Assembly: GCA_963701065.1 (NCBI GenBank)
Contig: OY969558.1
Location: forward strand, 1,240,001 to 1,304,000
Source of the DNA: Aquirickettsiella gammari
Lineage (GTDB): Bacteria > Pseudomonadota > Gammaproteobacteria > Diplorickettsiales > Diplorickettsiaceae
DNA length: 64,000 bases
Direction: 5' to 3'
In this document: piece by piece, positions 26,745 through 35,689 of the stretch
Layout: the number at the start of each line of letters is the position of its first letter
Numbering within the stretch: position 1 is the stretch's first letter
Made by a program: the position numbers and the translations under genes
Notes under the pieces: model-generated
The model's database searches: none
What the model saw: only the letters and a program-made list of their open reading frames with translations
Told to the model about the DNA's origin: nothing

Positions 26745-28733
26745 ATGCAGCTTGTGGATAGCGAACAATCCGCTGTTATTACGCTAAGGGTAATCTTATT
26801 ATCTATTTTTTTAGCGGTTATTCTGGCGGCCTCTAGTACTTATTTAGCGTTAAAAGTAGGTATATTGCCGGCTGCATCCATTCCGGCGGCCATATTGGCG
26901 ATGGCGATACTGCGTCTTTTTAACAGCCGAAATATTTTTGAAACCAATCTTATCCAGACTGCCGCATCAGCAGGCGAAGCCGTTGCCGGAGGTATCGTAT
27001 TTACCGTGCCGGCGTTAATCATCATTGGCTATTGGCATCATTTTCCTTATTTAGAAAATGTGGCGATTGCTTTATTAGGTGGTTTATTGGGTATTTTGTT
27101 TTCTATTCCATTGCGCAAAATTCTAATCAAAACACCGCAACTCTATTTCCCAGAAGCCAAGGCAATAGCCGAGGTATTACAACTCGGTAAAAAAAAGATA
27201 TTTCATATCGGCGAGATGCTTATTGGTACGGGCGTAGGCGCACTATTAGAGTTTGCTCAGTCCGGTTTAAAAATAATGGCTAGCGCAGTTGAAAAATGGT
27301 GGGTGCTAGGGCAGTCCAACATACTCGGTTTTGGATTGGGTTTTTCGCCCGCATTGATAGGCGTGGGTTATTTGATTGGTTTTAATGTGGGTTTGAGCTT
27401 GTTTTTAGGCGCCATCATCGCCTGGGGAATCTCTTTACCGCTATTGAGTTTTTTTGCTGCATTACCCCCTTCAACATTTGATTTAGAAAAAGGTTTAGCG
27501 GTGTATGGAAGCGATATTCATTATATCGGTTTAGGTGCCATGCTAAGCGCCGGACTATGGACCTTGCTTAATTTATTAAAACCTTTTTATCAAAGTTTAC
27601 GTATCTCGCTACAAGGATTGCTGCATCCTGTTTCGGTAAAAACAACGGTATTAGCCAGCGAACAAGATTTACCGCGACGCTATTTACTGTCCGCTTTATT
27701 AGTGCTTATTGTGAGCGTTTACTTTTTATTCACCTATTTATTACCCCTGCAAAATTTATTTCACGCCCCGCAATTTTTTATCCTAGTGGCTGTTTTGTAT
27801 GTGTTGGTAATAGGTTTTGTATTTGCGGCTATCTGTGGTTATTTTTCCGGTTTAGTGGGCGTTACGGCCAGTCCCGGGTCAGCCATTATCATTGCCGCTT
27901 TATTATTAATGGCGCTGATCTTGCGCGGATTGCTTTTCTTAAAAGGCGGGGAATTATTAACGACACAATTGGCGAATGCGGCGGCCGTATCTATTATGGT
28001 AGGTGCGGTTGTGGCAGGCAGCGCCTGCATTGCCAATGATAATATCCAAGATCTAAAAGTAGGTCATCTTATTGGCGCGGCACCTTGGCAGCAACAGCTG
28101 ATGTTAATACTCGGGGTTGTGGTGGCCGCTTTCGTGATTCCTTATGTCATGCAATTATTGTTTAATGTTTATGGACTTACTACGGTATTCCCTCATAGTG
28201 GCATGGATCCTAAGTTAAGCTTATCGGCGCCACCGGCGGCTATGATGGCAGGTTTAACGCAAGGTGTATTTAATCACGATTTACCTTGGGGCATGATGGG
28301 TATTGGCGCGGCTGTGATGGTCGTTTTAATTTTATTGAACACCTTAAGCCGGGTTAATATTTCTTTATTAGGGGTGGGTATGGGCATTTATTTGCCCTTA
28401 AGTTCTTCTACGCCTTTATTTATCGGTAGTTTATTTGCTGTTGCGGTTAAATTATTTTTACGGCGGCGCTTATATACTCAAAATGATCAGAAAGCGCTCG
28501 ATTTTCAGCAACACTACGCGGTATTGCTCAGTTGTGGTTTAGTCGCAGGAGCCACTTTGATGGATGTCTTAGTGGCTATTCCGCTGTCGATTAGCGGAAA
28601 TCCGCGCCTATTTGCCATCATGCCCGCCAATTGGCTGGCGTATGCCAATTATTTAGGGCTGTTAAGTCTTTTAGGTTTGGGATTTATTTTTTTCTGGGTG
28701 GTTAAAACTAAAAAATTATCAATGCTAGAATAA
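26745..28733 (+). CDS. OPT-family oligopeptide/metal-chelate transporter
   Basis: The 662-residue protein is almost wholly membrane-embedded, with about 14-16 hydrophobic segments. Family features include TYLALKVGILPAASIPAAI in the first region, the conserved NLIQTAASAGEAVAGG block, FPEAKAIAEVLQ, and a later SACIANDNIQDLKVGHLIGA. OPT proteins import oligopeptides or metal-siderophore conjugates by proton symport; the substrate here is not visible. It starts 14 bases after serS. Peptide import would suit an amino-acid-dependent intracellular bacterium. Confidence 0.9.
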   Translation: MQLVDSEQSAVITLRVILLSIFLAVILAASSTYLALKVGILPAASIPAAILAMAILRLFNSRNIFETNLIQTAASAGEAVAGGIVFTVPALIIIGYWHHFPYLENVAIALLGGLLGILFSIPLRKILIKTPQLYFPEAKAIAEVLQLGKKKIFHIGEMLIGTGVGALLEFAQSGLKIMASAVEKWWVLGQSNILGFGLGFSPALIGVGYLIGFNVGLSLFLGAIIAWGISLPLLSFFAALPPSTFDLEKGLAVYGSDIHYIGLGAMLSAGLWTLLNLLKPFYQSLRISLQGLLHPVSVKTTVLASEQDLPRRYLLSALLVLIVSVYFLFTYLLPLQNLFHAPQFFILVAVLYVLVIGFVFAAICGYFSGLVGVTASPGSAIIIAALLLMALILRGLLFLKGGELLTTQLANAAAVSIMVGAVVAGSACIANDNIQDLKVGHLIGAAPWQQQLMLILGVVVAAFVIPYVMQLLFNVYGLTTVFPHSGMDPKLSLSAPPAAMMAGLTQGVFNHDLPWGMMGIGAAVMVVLILLNTLSRVNISLLGVGMGIYLPLSSSTPLFIGSLFAVAVKLFLRRRLYTQNDQKALDFQQHYAVLLSCGLVAGATLMDVLVAIPLSISGNPRLFAIMPANWLAYANYLGLLSLLGLGFIFFWVVKTKKLSMLE

Positions 28734-28826
28734 TTTTTTAGATCTTATTGGTAATAATGCACGCATTGATTTTTTGATATTTTTTAATGATACTATAAAA
28801 AGATAATTTTAATCAGGATCTATCTT

Positions 28827-30068
28827 ATGGAAGATAATAGAAGAACAGGAGCCATCCCTAAGCGATCGAGTGGACGTGTAATTGGGGAGAAGACAGATCA
28901 GCTAAATCTGGCTAGGAGGCTACTGAATTTGATTAAAAAAGGAGCCACTGGACTGGAAATTGTTGAATTTTTAAAAGTAAAAGCGGATTTAAATGCTGTT
29001 GATGAGGAAGGCAGAACAGCGCTACATCACGTTGTTAGGTTTAGTTCTCTAGATGAACTTAATTTTAAGGAAATTGTACAGCAGCTTATAGAAGATAAGG
29101 CTGAACTTAATGTGGCGGATAGGCAGGGGAGTACGCCACTCCATTATGCGGTAATATCGGGTTTGAAAGAAATAATAACAAGGCTTATAAAGGGGAACGC
29201 TAACATTAATGTGGCGGATAAAGAAGGCAAAACCCCGCTACATCATGCCGTTATATTGGGGCAGATAGAAGTAACAGCATTGTTGTTGGATGGGAATAAG
29301 GCGGACATTAATTATCCGGATAAAAAGGGTAGAATACCATTACATTATGCGGTAATACCCTCCTATGCTGGAATGTCTCTTTGCCCAGACGTTGCAGAAG
29401 AGCTTACAGAGCTGCTGATAGAAAATGCCGCTAAGATTGATGTGATAGATAAAAAGGGAAAAACTCCACTGTGTTATGCGGTTACTCATAATGCTACAGC
29501 CGCAGCAAAGCAGTTAGTGTCTGTTATTTTATTAGAAAATATAAATACAACGAAGCCTGATTATATCCATGAAGGGACTTATTTATCTAAATTTTGGGAT
29601 AGGTATTTGGCTGAAGTTAAGGCGATGATGGAGGAAAGAAATCCTGGAAGTCGCTTTTCGATTTATGCGTTTTATGTAAAAGATGCCGATGAATTAGTCG
29701 CCACGATGACGGAGAAAGAATTTAAAGGCTTTAAGCGTAGCTTTAATCGAGCAGATTTTGTTGAAAGATTTCCTACATTTTCGACTTACTTAAAGGATAA
29801 ATTAGAAGAATTAGCCGTGCTGAAAGCCGAGAGAGATAAGTTTTTAGATTTATCCCGTAAATGTAAAATAAGTAGTTTAGTCAGTTCAAAAGCTAGAAGT
29901 GCCGATTTAAATCAAGACGCGCAAGGAAACGTATTGAGGTATTTATCAACCACAGAGATTAAAAAATTTCTAGCTGCCTCTTTCTATCCACCTGTTCCGT
30001 CGACGGTAGTGACTTCTGATGCTGATTCCAATTCCAGCGTAACTGCAAATTTGAGTACGAATAACTGA
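28827..30068 (+). CDS. Ankyrin-repeat protein A with conserved C-terminal domain, effector candidate
   Basis: The 413-residue protein has a basic N-terminus, about five ankyrin repeats (residues ~50-235; GSTPLHYAVISGLKEIIT, GKTPLHHAVILGQ) and a ~175-residue C-terminal domain. The latter contains FYVKDADELV, a coiled region (KLEELAVLKAERDKFLDL) and VLRYLSTTEIKKFLAASF, then a Ser/Asn-rich tail. No signal peptide is present. AGGA lies 9 bases before the ATG. The downstream gene encodes a full-length paralogue, so the pair arose by tandem duplication. The family resembles ankyrin effectors of Legionellales; the target is unknown. Confidence 0.8.
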   Translation: MEDNRRTGAIPKRSSGRVIGEKTDQLNLARRLLNLIKKGATGLEIVEFLKVKADLNAVDEEGRTALHHVVRFSSLDELNFKEIVQQLIEDKAELNVADRQGSTPLHYAVISGLKEIITRLIKGNANINVADKEGKTPLHHAVILGQIEVTALLLDGNKADINYPDKKGRIPLHYAVIPSYAGMSLCPDVAEELTELLIENAAKIDVIDKKGKTPLCYAVTHNATAAAKQLVSVILLENINTTKPDYIHEGTYLSKFWDRYLAEVKAMMEERNPGSRFSIYAFYVKDADELVATMTEKEFKGFKRSFNRADFVERFPTFSTYLKDKLEELAVLKAERDKFLDLSRKCKISSLVSSKARSADLNQDAQGNVLRYLSTTEIKKFLAASFYPPVPSTVVTSDADSNSSVTANLSTNN

Positions 30069-30203
30069 GACCATTTATCCTTAAGCGCTATGCGGGTAAG
30101 CTAGTAATGGTGTGCCGATGATTTGGGATTTAGTTTTTTTGAGTGTTTAAAATTAAAAAATTATAAACATCATGACAGCAATAATATTAATTAAGGATAA
30201 TTG

Positions 30204-31397
30204 ATGGAAGATAATACAAAAAAAGAGATTGCTGTAAAGCAAGCCACGCAAAAACCGATCGAAGAAAAAAATTTCCAACAAGATCCCACTAAAAAATGGC
30301 TCTATTTGTTCAAAGAAAAAAAAATTTCTGAACAGCAAGTGCTTGAGCTTTTAGAAGCAGGAGCGGATGTTAATGTAGCAGATGAAAATGGCAGAACAGC
30401 GCTGCATTATGCGATTAAATCAGCCGATAAAACCGTTGTAGAACGGCTTGTAGAGAATAAAATTGATGTCAATGTGGCAGATCAAGAGGGTAAAACAGCG
30501 CTGCATTATGCCATTATGTTTATTCTTACCGATAGGTTTAGTTTCTCAGAGATTGCAAAATTACTGATAGAAAGCAAAACCGACATTAATTTAGTTGATA
30601 AAGAAGGTAAAACAGCACTGCATTATGCGGTGATATGTATGAACAAGGCGGTTGTCGAATCGCTTATAAAAAACAAGGCTAAGGTTAATGCGGTTGATAA
30701 CGAGGGTAGAACAGCGCTGCATCATGCTGCTATACATAGAAATATACAAATTGTAGAGCGACTTATAAAAAATGGTGCTGACGTTAATGCGCTGGATAAC
30801 GAGGGTAAGAGCGCATTGTATCGCGTTGTTAGATTTAATCGTACCGAAACAGCAAAGTTGCTTATCCTGACTGTTTTATTAAAAAATTTGAGTGCAGCGA
30901 AGCCTGATTATATCAATAGTAAGCCTTTTTTATCTGAGTTTTGGGATACCTGTTGTGCTGAAATTAAGGGTATGCAGAAAGAAAATATTTCGGGAAGCCG
31001 ACTTTCAGTTTATGAATTTTATGTAAGAGAGAGTAGTGAATTAGTAAAAATACTGAGCAAATGGGTTCTTGATGGTGTTAAGGAAAAATTTAATCAAGCT
31101 GACTTCCTTGAAAAATTTCCTATATTTTCAGATCGTTTAAAGGTTAAATTAGCTGGATTAATAACACTGAAAAAAGAGAGAGATAATCTTTTAGGTTTGG
31201 CAAAAGAATGTAAAATAAGATCGAAGGATAATTGCGCCACTTTAAACGAAGACACCGTGCTAAGAGTATTTGAGTATTTATCAACGACAGAGATCAAAAA
31301 CTTCCTTAAGGCATTGTTTTATGCACCGGTTAAACCAGCAGCGACTATTTCGGATATTGATTTCAACACAAATACAGCGACTTTGCGTTTAGAATAA
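30204..31397 (+). CDS. Ankyrin-repeat protein B, tandem paralogue
   Basis: The 397-residue product has the same plan as the preceding gene: about five ankyrin repeats (residues ~50-225; GRTALHYAIKSADK, GKTALHYAVICMNK, GRTALHHAAIHRN) and the shared C-terminal domain with FYVRESSELV, a charged coiled part, and VFEYLSTTEIKNFLKALF. The ATG at 30204 has AAGGA seven bases upstream; the TTG just before it is not needed. Divergence between the two copies is substantial outside the repeats, so the duplication is not recent. Host delivery is inferred from architecture only. Confidence 0.8.
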   Translation: MEDNTKKEIAVKQATQKPIEEKNFQQDPTKKWLYLFKEKKISEQQVLELLEAGADVNVADENGRTALHYAIKSADKTVVERLVENKIDVNVADQEGKTALHYAIMFILTDRFSFSEIAKLLIESKTDINLVDKEGKTALHYAVICMNKAVVESLIKNKAKVNAVDNEGRTALHHAAIHRNIQIVERLIKNGADVNALDNEGKSALYRVVRFNRTETAKLLILTVLLKNLSAAKPDYINSKPFLSEFWDTCCAEIKGMQKENISGSRLSVYEFYVRESSELVKILSKWVLDGVKEKFNQADFLEKFPIFSDRLKVKLAGLITLKKERDNLLGLAKECKIRSKDNCATLNEDTVLRVFEYLSTTEIKNFLKALFYAPVKPAATISDIDFNTNTATLRLE

Positions 31398-31472
31398 ATA
31401 ATAAGATATTCATCAACCAGCGCCTATTTTTTTGCTAGGTCAATACCAGCCAAGCGCAGTTGACTTGTCAAG

Positions 31473-31986
31473 TTAGGCGCTTGCCAGTTCAGTTAGATCC
31501 AAATCCGGTAATTTAGTCACTTTTTTGACTAAGTCTAAAGGTAAGCCTTCTGCTAAAAGGTTCTTAGCCATTTCATAGCGTTCTTTTTTGCGTCCCTGCT
31601 GTAGGCCTTCTTCTTTTAACTGCTGGGCAAAAGTGCTCATAAATTCTTGTTTATGTTCCTCTTTTAACTGTTGGGCAAAAGTCATAATCGTTCTCCTCGT
31701 TAACTGTTCTGGAAAAGCTTGTATTAGTTCTTTAATCAAGTGTCGAGCGGCCTGCGGCTCATTCTCATCCTGAGTGGTATTTACAACGTAGCTTAACATA
31801 TCGGTCAGATAGGAAACATCAAGCTGTTTGATTATTTTTTGTACCAGCTGATTTTGTAGCATTTTTCTCAATTTGCTTATAAATTTCCGGGGATAAATAG
31901 GCTTTCAGAACATCGATGGCAATCTTTTTTTCCTTTAGATTTCGTTTAAAAAATTTATCGTGAGGTTGATGAAGGGTAATAGCCAC
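31473..31986 (-). pseudogene. Decayed Rpn/YhgA-like PD-(D/E)XK nuclease (transposase-like) gene
   Basis: The minus strand from a GTG at 31986 encodes the typical family start (ITLHQPHDKFFKRN, then KEKKIAIDVLKAYLSPEIYKQIE), but this frame breaks at about 31860 and the remaining open frame (31871-31473) encodes only the C-terminal end: LDVSYLTDMLSYVVN, PQAARHLIKELIQAFPEQ, two near-identical TFAQQLKEE units and LAEGLPLDLVKKVTKLP. The catalytic nuclease core between them, usually ~150 residues, is missing. A deletion plus frameshift has inactivated the gene. Whether the C-terminal frame is still translated is unknown. Confidence 0.78.
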
Positions 31987-32275
31987 TCCTTCTTTTCCTT
32001 ATTGTGATTACGTATAAAGGAAGTTTATCGTAATATATCAATAAAGATAATATTTAATCTATATTCTGAATAAGATGTTATTTCTTTAAACTAAATGATT
32101 TAATAGCCGCATAGAAAGCGACTATTATTTAGCATTCAAACAGCTATTAAATCAAACTATACCATGCGGGCTAATGCCACTAAGATGCTTGCAATACGTA
32201 TTGCAGAGATATCGAGTACGCTTGAGTGAAGCAAAAATAAGTAGATTAATGAAATAGCTGATGTATCGACTTGAC
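31987..32275. other. 289-base AT-rich gap between the pseudogene and tRNA-Lys
   Basis: No gene is seen. The stretch is AT-rich in its first half. No convincing terminator for the minus-strand tRNA-Lys was found in it. Confidence 0.4.
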
Positions 32276-32351
32276 TGGTGGGCCGTGATGGAATCGAACC
32301 ATCGACCAATAGATTAAAAGTCTACTGCTCTACCGACTGAGCTAACGGCCC
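32276..32351 (-). tRNA. tRNA-Lys (anticodon TTT)
   Basis: The minus strand folds into a 76-base tRNA: acceptor GGGCCGT pairs with ACGGCCC, the D-arm reads AGCTCAGTCGGTAGAGC, the anticodon loop CTTTTAA carries TTT, the T-arm has GGTTCGATTCC, and CCA is encoded. It matches bacterial tRNA-Lys closely. It stands alone. Confidence 0.97.
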
Positions 32352-32369
32352 CATAAAATGGAAGCCCAG

Positions 32370-32398
32370 ATTGTAGTCAATTTAACATTGAATAGCAA
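32370..32398 (-). promoter_or_regulatory. Predicted sigma-70 promoter of tRNA-Lys
   Basis: On the minus strand TTGCTA (32393-32398) and TACAAT (32370-32375) are separated by exactly 17 bases. The -10 ends 18 bases before the mature tRNA. Confidence 0.6.
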
Positions 32399-32543
32399 TC
32401 CTATTTCCTAACGCAGTGGATTTATTAGTGGAGGCTGTTTTTGTAAAGTGAAGCAAGGACACCGGCTAGCAGGACATACAGTTGAACTGCTGGAAATTTC
32501 GACAGTTAATGAAGCCAGTTGTGGGCAATACTTGGCTTTATCC

Positions 32544-33884
32544 TCAGCTTTTACTTTCTTCTTGTATAACAGCCATGCTCTTTAATAGGTTTAATGCCTC
32601 AAATAATTGATAGTCATTCTTCACTAAGTCATCATTATTTAGCTTGTTTGGAGCAAAAATAGTTTTTTGTATAATATTGGTATTTTTTAAATGGCCCTTT
32701 AACTCTGATTCGTGAAGATAGATGGGTCCCGCTGGGTTTTCATCCAGTGTGTTAACTTTCAATTCATCGAGTGTGATATCCGGAGCAATTCCAGCCGCTT
32801 GGATCGATCGACCAGAGGGGGTGTAGTATAAAGCCGTGGTTAATTTAAGCGCGGTTGTTTCGTCGAGTGGAATAACTGTTTGTACCGATCCCTTGCCAAA
32901 ACTTTTAGTCCCGAAAATAACGGCGCGTTTATTATCCTGTAATGCGCCGGCAACGATTTCTGCGCCGGATGCACTACCTTGATTGATTAAAACAATCAGC
33001 GTGCCCGGATAAATTTGATTGTTTGCTTTGGCTACAATTTTTAGATTAGCTTCGGGCGATTGTCCTTTGGTATAAACAATGAGTTGATTAAATTTCATGT
33101 TCTTGGGGTCAAGAAAGGCATTAGCGACATCTGCTGCTGAGCTCAATAAACCTCCCGGATTATTTCTTAAATCAAGTACTAAGCCTTTTATAGGCGTTTT
33201 TTGCTGGTGTTGTAATTGCGCTACCAATTTGTCGAGATCATGGCGGGTACTCGATTGAAAACTATTAATACGAATATAGGCGTAGTCCGTTTCTAGCATG
33301 CGCCCTTTGACACTTTGGACATGGATGATTTCACGTTTCAAATTAACCAACAGCGGTTTATGGACGCCCTGGCGAACTAACATCAGTTGAATGGAACTCC
33401 CTTTTTCGCCACGCATTTTTTTTACCGCTTCGCGTAAGCTGAGGCCTTGAATAGGGGTATTATTAATACGTAAAATCCAGTCGCCTGGTTTAATACCGGC
33501 TTTTTGTGCGGGCCCATCGTCTATCGGCGTTATTACGCGTAACAACCCTTCTTCCATCGCCACTTCCAATCCTAAACCACTGAACTGGCCGGTCGTTGCG
33601 GTTTGCAAATCCTTTAAATCGTCCGCATCTAAAAAACTTGAATGGGGATCGAGCCCGCTCGCCATCCCTTGCATGGCATTGTGTAATAATTGATGTTCAG
33701 AGGTTGGCTGCACATATTCATTTTTGATGAGTTGTAACTCACGATTAAAACGAGCGACATCCTTGGTAAGATTATCTTGTTGGCTAGTGTTCGCTTTGGG
33801 TTTAGCCGGAGTAGAAAAAGGGGTGATACTAAAACCAAGTAAAGAACAGGTGAGGAAGAAAAAAAATAGTGTTTTTAATTTCAT
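32544..33884 (-). CDS. ctpA: Periplasmic S41 carboxyl-terminal processing protease
   Basis: The 446-residue protein starts with a signal peptide (KLKTLFFFFLTCSLLGFSI), followed by a helical region, a PDZ domain (residues ~90-175; LGLEVAMEEGLLRVITPIDDG) and the S41 catalytic domain with the Ser/Lys dyad in NQGSASGAEIVAGAL and GTKSFGKGSVQT. Such proteases trim periplasmic proteins, often peptidoglycan hydrolases. The usual order gpmI-envC-ctpA is broken here because envC is absent. A 196-base gap separates it from gpmI. Confidence 0.94.
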   Translation of the reverse strand: MKLKTLFFFFLTCSLLGFSITPFSTPAKPKANTSQQDNLTKDVARFNRELQLIKNEYVQPTSEHQLLHNAMQGMASGLDPHSSFLDADDLKDLQTATTGQFSGLGLEVAMEEGLLRVITPIDDGPAQKAGIKPGDWILRINNTPIQGLSLREAVKKMRGEKGSSIQLMLVRQGVHKPLLVNLKREIIHVQSVKGRMLETDYAYIRINSFQSSTRHDLDKLVAQLQHQQKTPIKGLVLDLRNNPGGLLSSAADVANAFLDPKNMKFNQLIVYTKGQSPEANLKIVAKANNQIYPGTLIVLINQGSASGAEIVAGALQDNKRAVIFGTKSFGKGSVQTVIPLDETTALKLTTALYYTPSGRSIQAAGIAPDITLDELKVNTLDENPAGPIYLHESELKGHLKNTNIIQKTIFAPNKLNNDDLVKNDYQLFEALNLLKSMAVIQEESKS

Positions 33885-33969
33885 ACAGACTTATCCTTTT
33901 ATTTATACTATTCGTAACAAGGTCTCATCTTCCAATAAGGAGAGTGATAGTATGACTTAATGCCGTCAT

Positions 33970-34003
33970 TGAATTACAGATACCCTATATATAGTGTAAT
34001 TCA
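33970..34003. repeat. 9-bp inverted repeat upstream of ctpA
   Basis: TGAATTACA (33970-33978) and TGTAATTCA (33995-34003) are perfect inverted copies around a 16-base spacer. The element lies 86 bases upstream of ctpA, within the 196-base ctpA-gpmI gap, and could be an operator or a leader hairpin. No T-run follows. Confidence 0.35.
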
Positions 34004-34080
34004 CTTTGATGAATTTGCGAGCTTAATACGGAAAAATCGTTTTTTTATTGTTCAATATGAGCGGCGAGGGGATAGATTGT

Positions 34081-35640
34081 TTAATCTTCTTTAAAAACAA
34101 GTAAGTTTTGGCCGGTCATTTCCTCAGGTTTGGGCAAATTCAGTAAGGCTAATAGGGTCGGCGCTATGTCCGCTAAGCTGCGTTTATGGGCGGGTCTTAT
34201 CTGCGCCGGGCGACCCAAATAGATAAAAGGAACCGGTTCACTGGTATGCGCGGTGTGTGCTTGTCGCGTGTTTTCATCATACATACATTCTGCATTACCG
34301 TGATCGGCGGTAATAATGGCCTCACCACCGTGTTGTTTTAAGCTAGCCGTGATTTCCCCCATACATTGATCAATACAACTAATTGCTTGTAAGGTCGCTT
34401 GCAGTTCCCCCGTATGTCCCAACATATCCGGATTGGCAAAATTACAAATGATCACGTCGTATTTTTTTTCCTTAATATCAACCAGGAGATGTTGGGTAAT
34501 TTCCAGGGCACTCATTTGTGGCGTTAGATCATAAGTCGCTACTTTCTTTGAAGGAATCAATACGCGCGTTTCATTGGCAAAGGCAAGTTCTTCGCCACCA
34601 TTAAAAAAGAAAGTGACGTGTGCATATTTTTCAGTTTCGGCAATCCGCAATTGGCTTAAATTTTGTTGTGCTAGATATTCGCCTAAACCATTTTTTAGCG
34701 ATTGTAGTGGGAAAGCAATATGACTGGGAATATCAGTGGCATATTCTGTTAGCGAGATAAAATCACCTAAGCGCGGCTGAGCACCTCGTTTGAAAGCTGA
34801 AAATTTAGTATCCAGAAAAGCATGACTTATTTGTCGTGCCCGGTCAGCGCGAAAATTCATAAAAATGACGACATCACCGTCTTGTATGCTTATCGGCGCT
34901 TCATTATCGGCGTGAATCAGCGTTGGTTTTACAAACTCATCGCTTTCACCACGGTGGTAAGCCAGTTGCAATCCTTGTATAGCTGTAGCGGCGGTATAAG
35001 GGGCTATTCCCTGTGTCAAACAATCATAAGCCGCCTGTGTACGTTCCCAGCGCTTATCTCTATCCATGGCATAATAACGGCCGATTAAGCTCACTATTTT
35101 ACCAATGCCGAGTTTTTTAGATTGTTTTTCTAGATTAACAATAAAGGTTTGCGCACTTTTCGGTGGTGTATCGCGCCCATCAAGAAAAAGATGGAGATAA
35201 CAATTTTTAATACCTTGCTGGGCAGCTAATTCGAGTAAGGCATAAAAATGTTGTTCATGACTATGAATTCCACCCGGTGAGAGTAGGCCTAAAATATGTA
35301 CAGATTTTTGTGTATCCTTGGCGAGTTTAAAACCGGATAATAAACAGGGATTTTGAAAAAACTCACCGACTTCTATTGCTTTATTGATGCGGGTTAAATC
35401 TTGATAACATACTCGACCGGCTCCCATGGTAAGGTGACCTACTTCTGAATTACCCATTTGTCCTGGAGGTAAGCCCACCGATAGACCCGAAGCGTCGAGG
35501 AGGGTATGTGGACAGGTTTGAATTAAATGATCCCAGTGCGGGGTAGCGGCAAGCGCAATGGCATTATGTTTGGTGTCTTTACGATAACCCCAACCATCGA
35601 GAATTAATAATAAAATAGGGCGCGGATTAAATTTTGACAT
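34081..35640 (-). CDS. gpmI: 2,3-bisphosphoglycerate-independent phosphoglycerate mutase
   Basis: GpmI interconverts 3- and 2-phosphoglycerate using two manganese ions and a phosphoserine intermediate. The 519-residue protein begins PILLLILDGWGYRKD, has the catalytic Ser in GQMGNSEVGHLTMGAGR, and metal ligands in CNFANPDMLGHTG and ITADHGNAE. Length is normal. It precedes ctpA on the same strand. Confidence 0.96.
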   Translation of the reverse strand: MSKFNPRPILLLILDGWGYRKDTKHNAIALAATPHWDHLIQTCPHTLLDASGLSVGLPPGQMGNSEVGHLTMGAGRVCYQDLTRINKAIEVGEFFQNPCLLSGFKLAKDTQKSVHILGLLSPGGIHSHEQHFYALLELAAQQGIKNCYLHLFLDGRDTPPKSAQTFIVNLEKQSKKLGIGKIVSLIGRYYAMDRDKRWERTQAAYDCLTQGIAPYTAATAIQGLQLAYHRGESDEFVKPTLIHADNEAPISIQDGDVVIFMNFRADRARQISHAFLDTKFSAFKRGAQPRLGDFISLTEYATDIPSHIAFPLQSLKNGLGEYLAQQNLSQLRIAETEKYAHVTFFFNGGEELAFANETRVLIPSKKVATYDLTPQMSALEITQHLLVDIKEKKYDVIICNFANPDMLGHTGELQATLQAISCIDQCMGEITASLKQHGGEAIITADHGNAECMYDENTRQAHTAHTSEPVPFIYLGRPAQIRPAHKRSLADIAPTLLALLNLPKPEEMTGQNLLVFKED

Positions 35641-35689
35641 ATTTTTCGATACCTATTGTCTCAGAAAAAATAAATTTAGGCATCATTAT

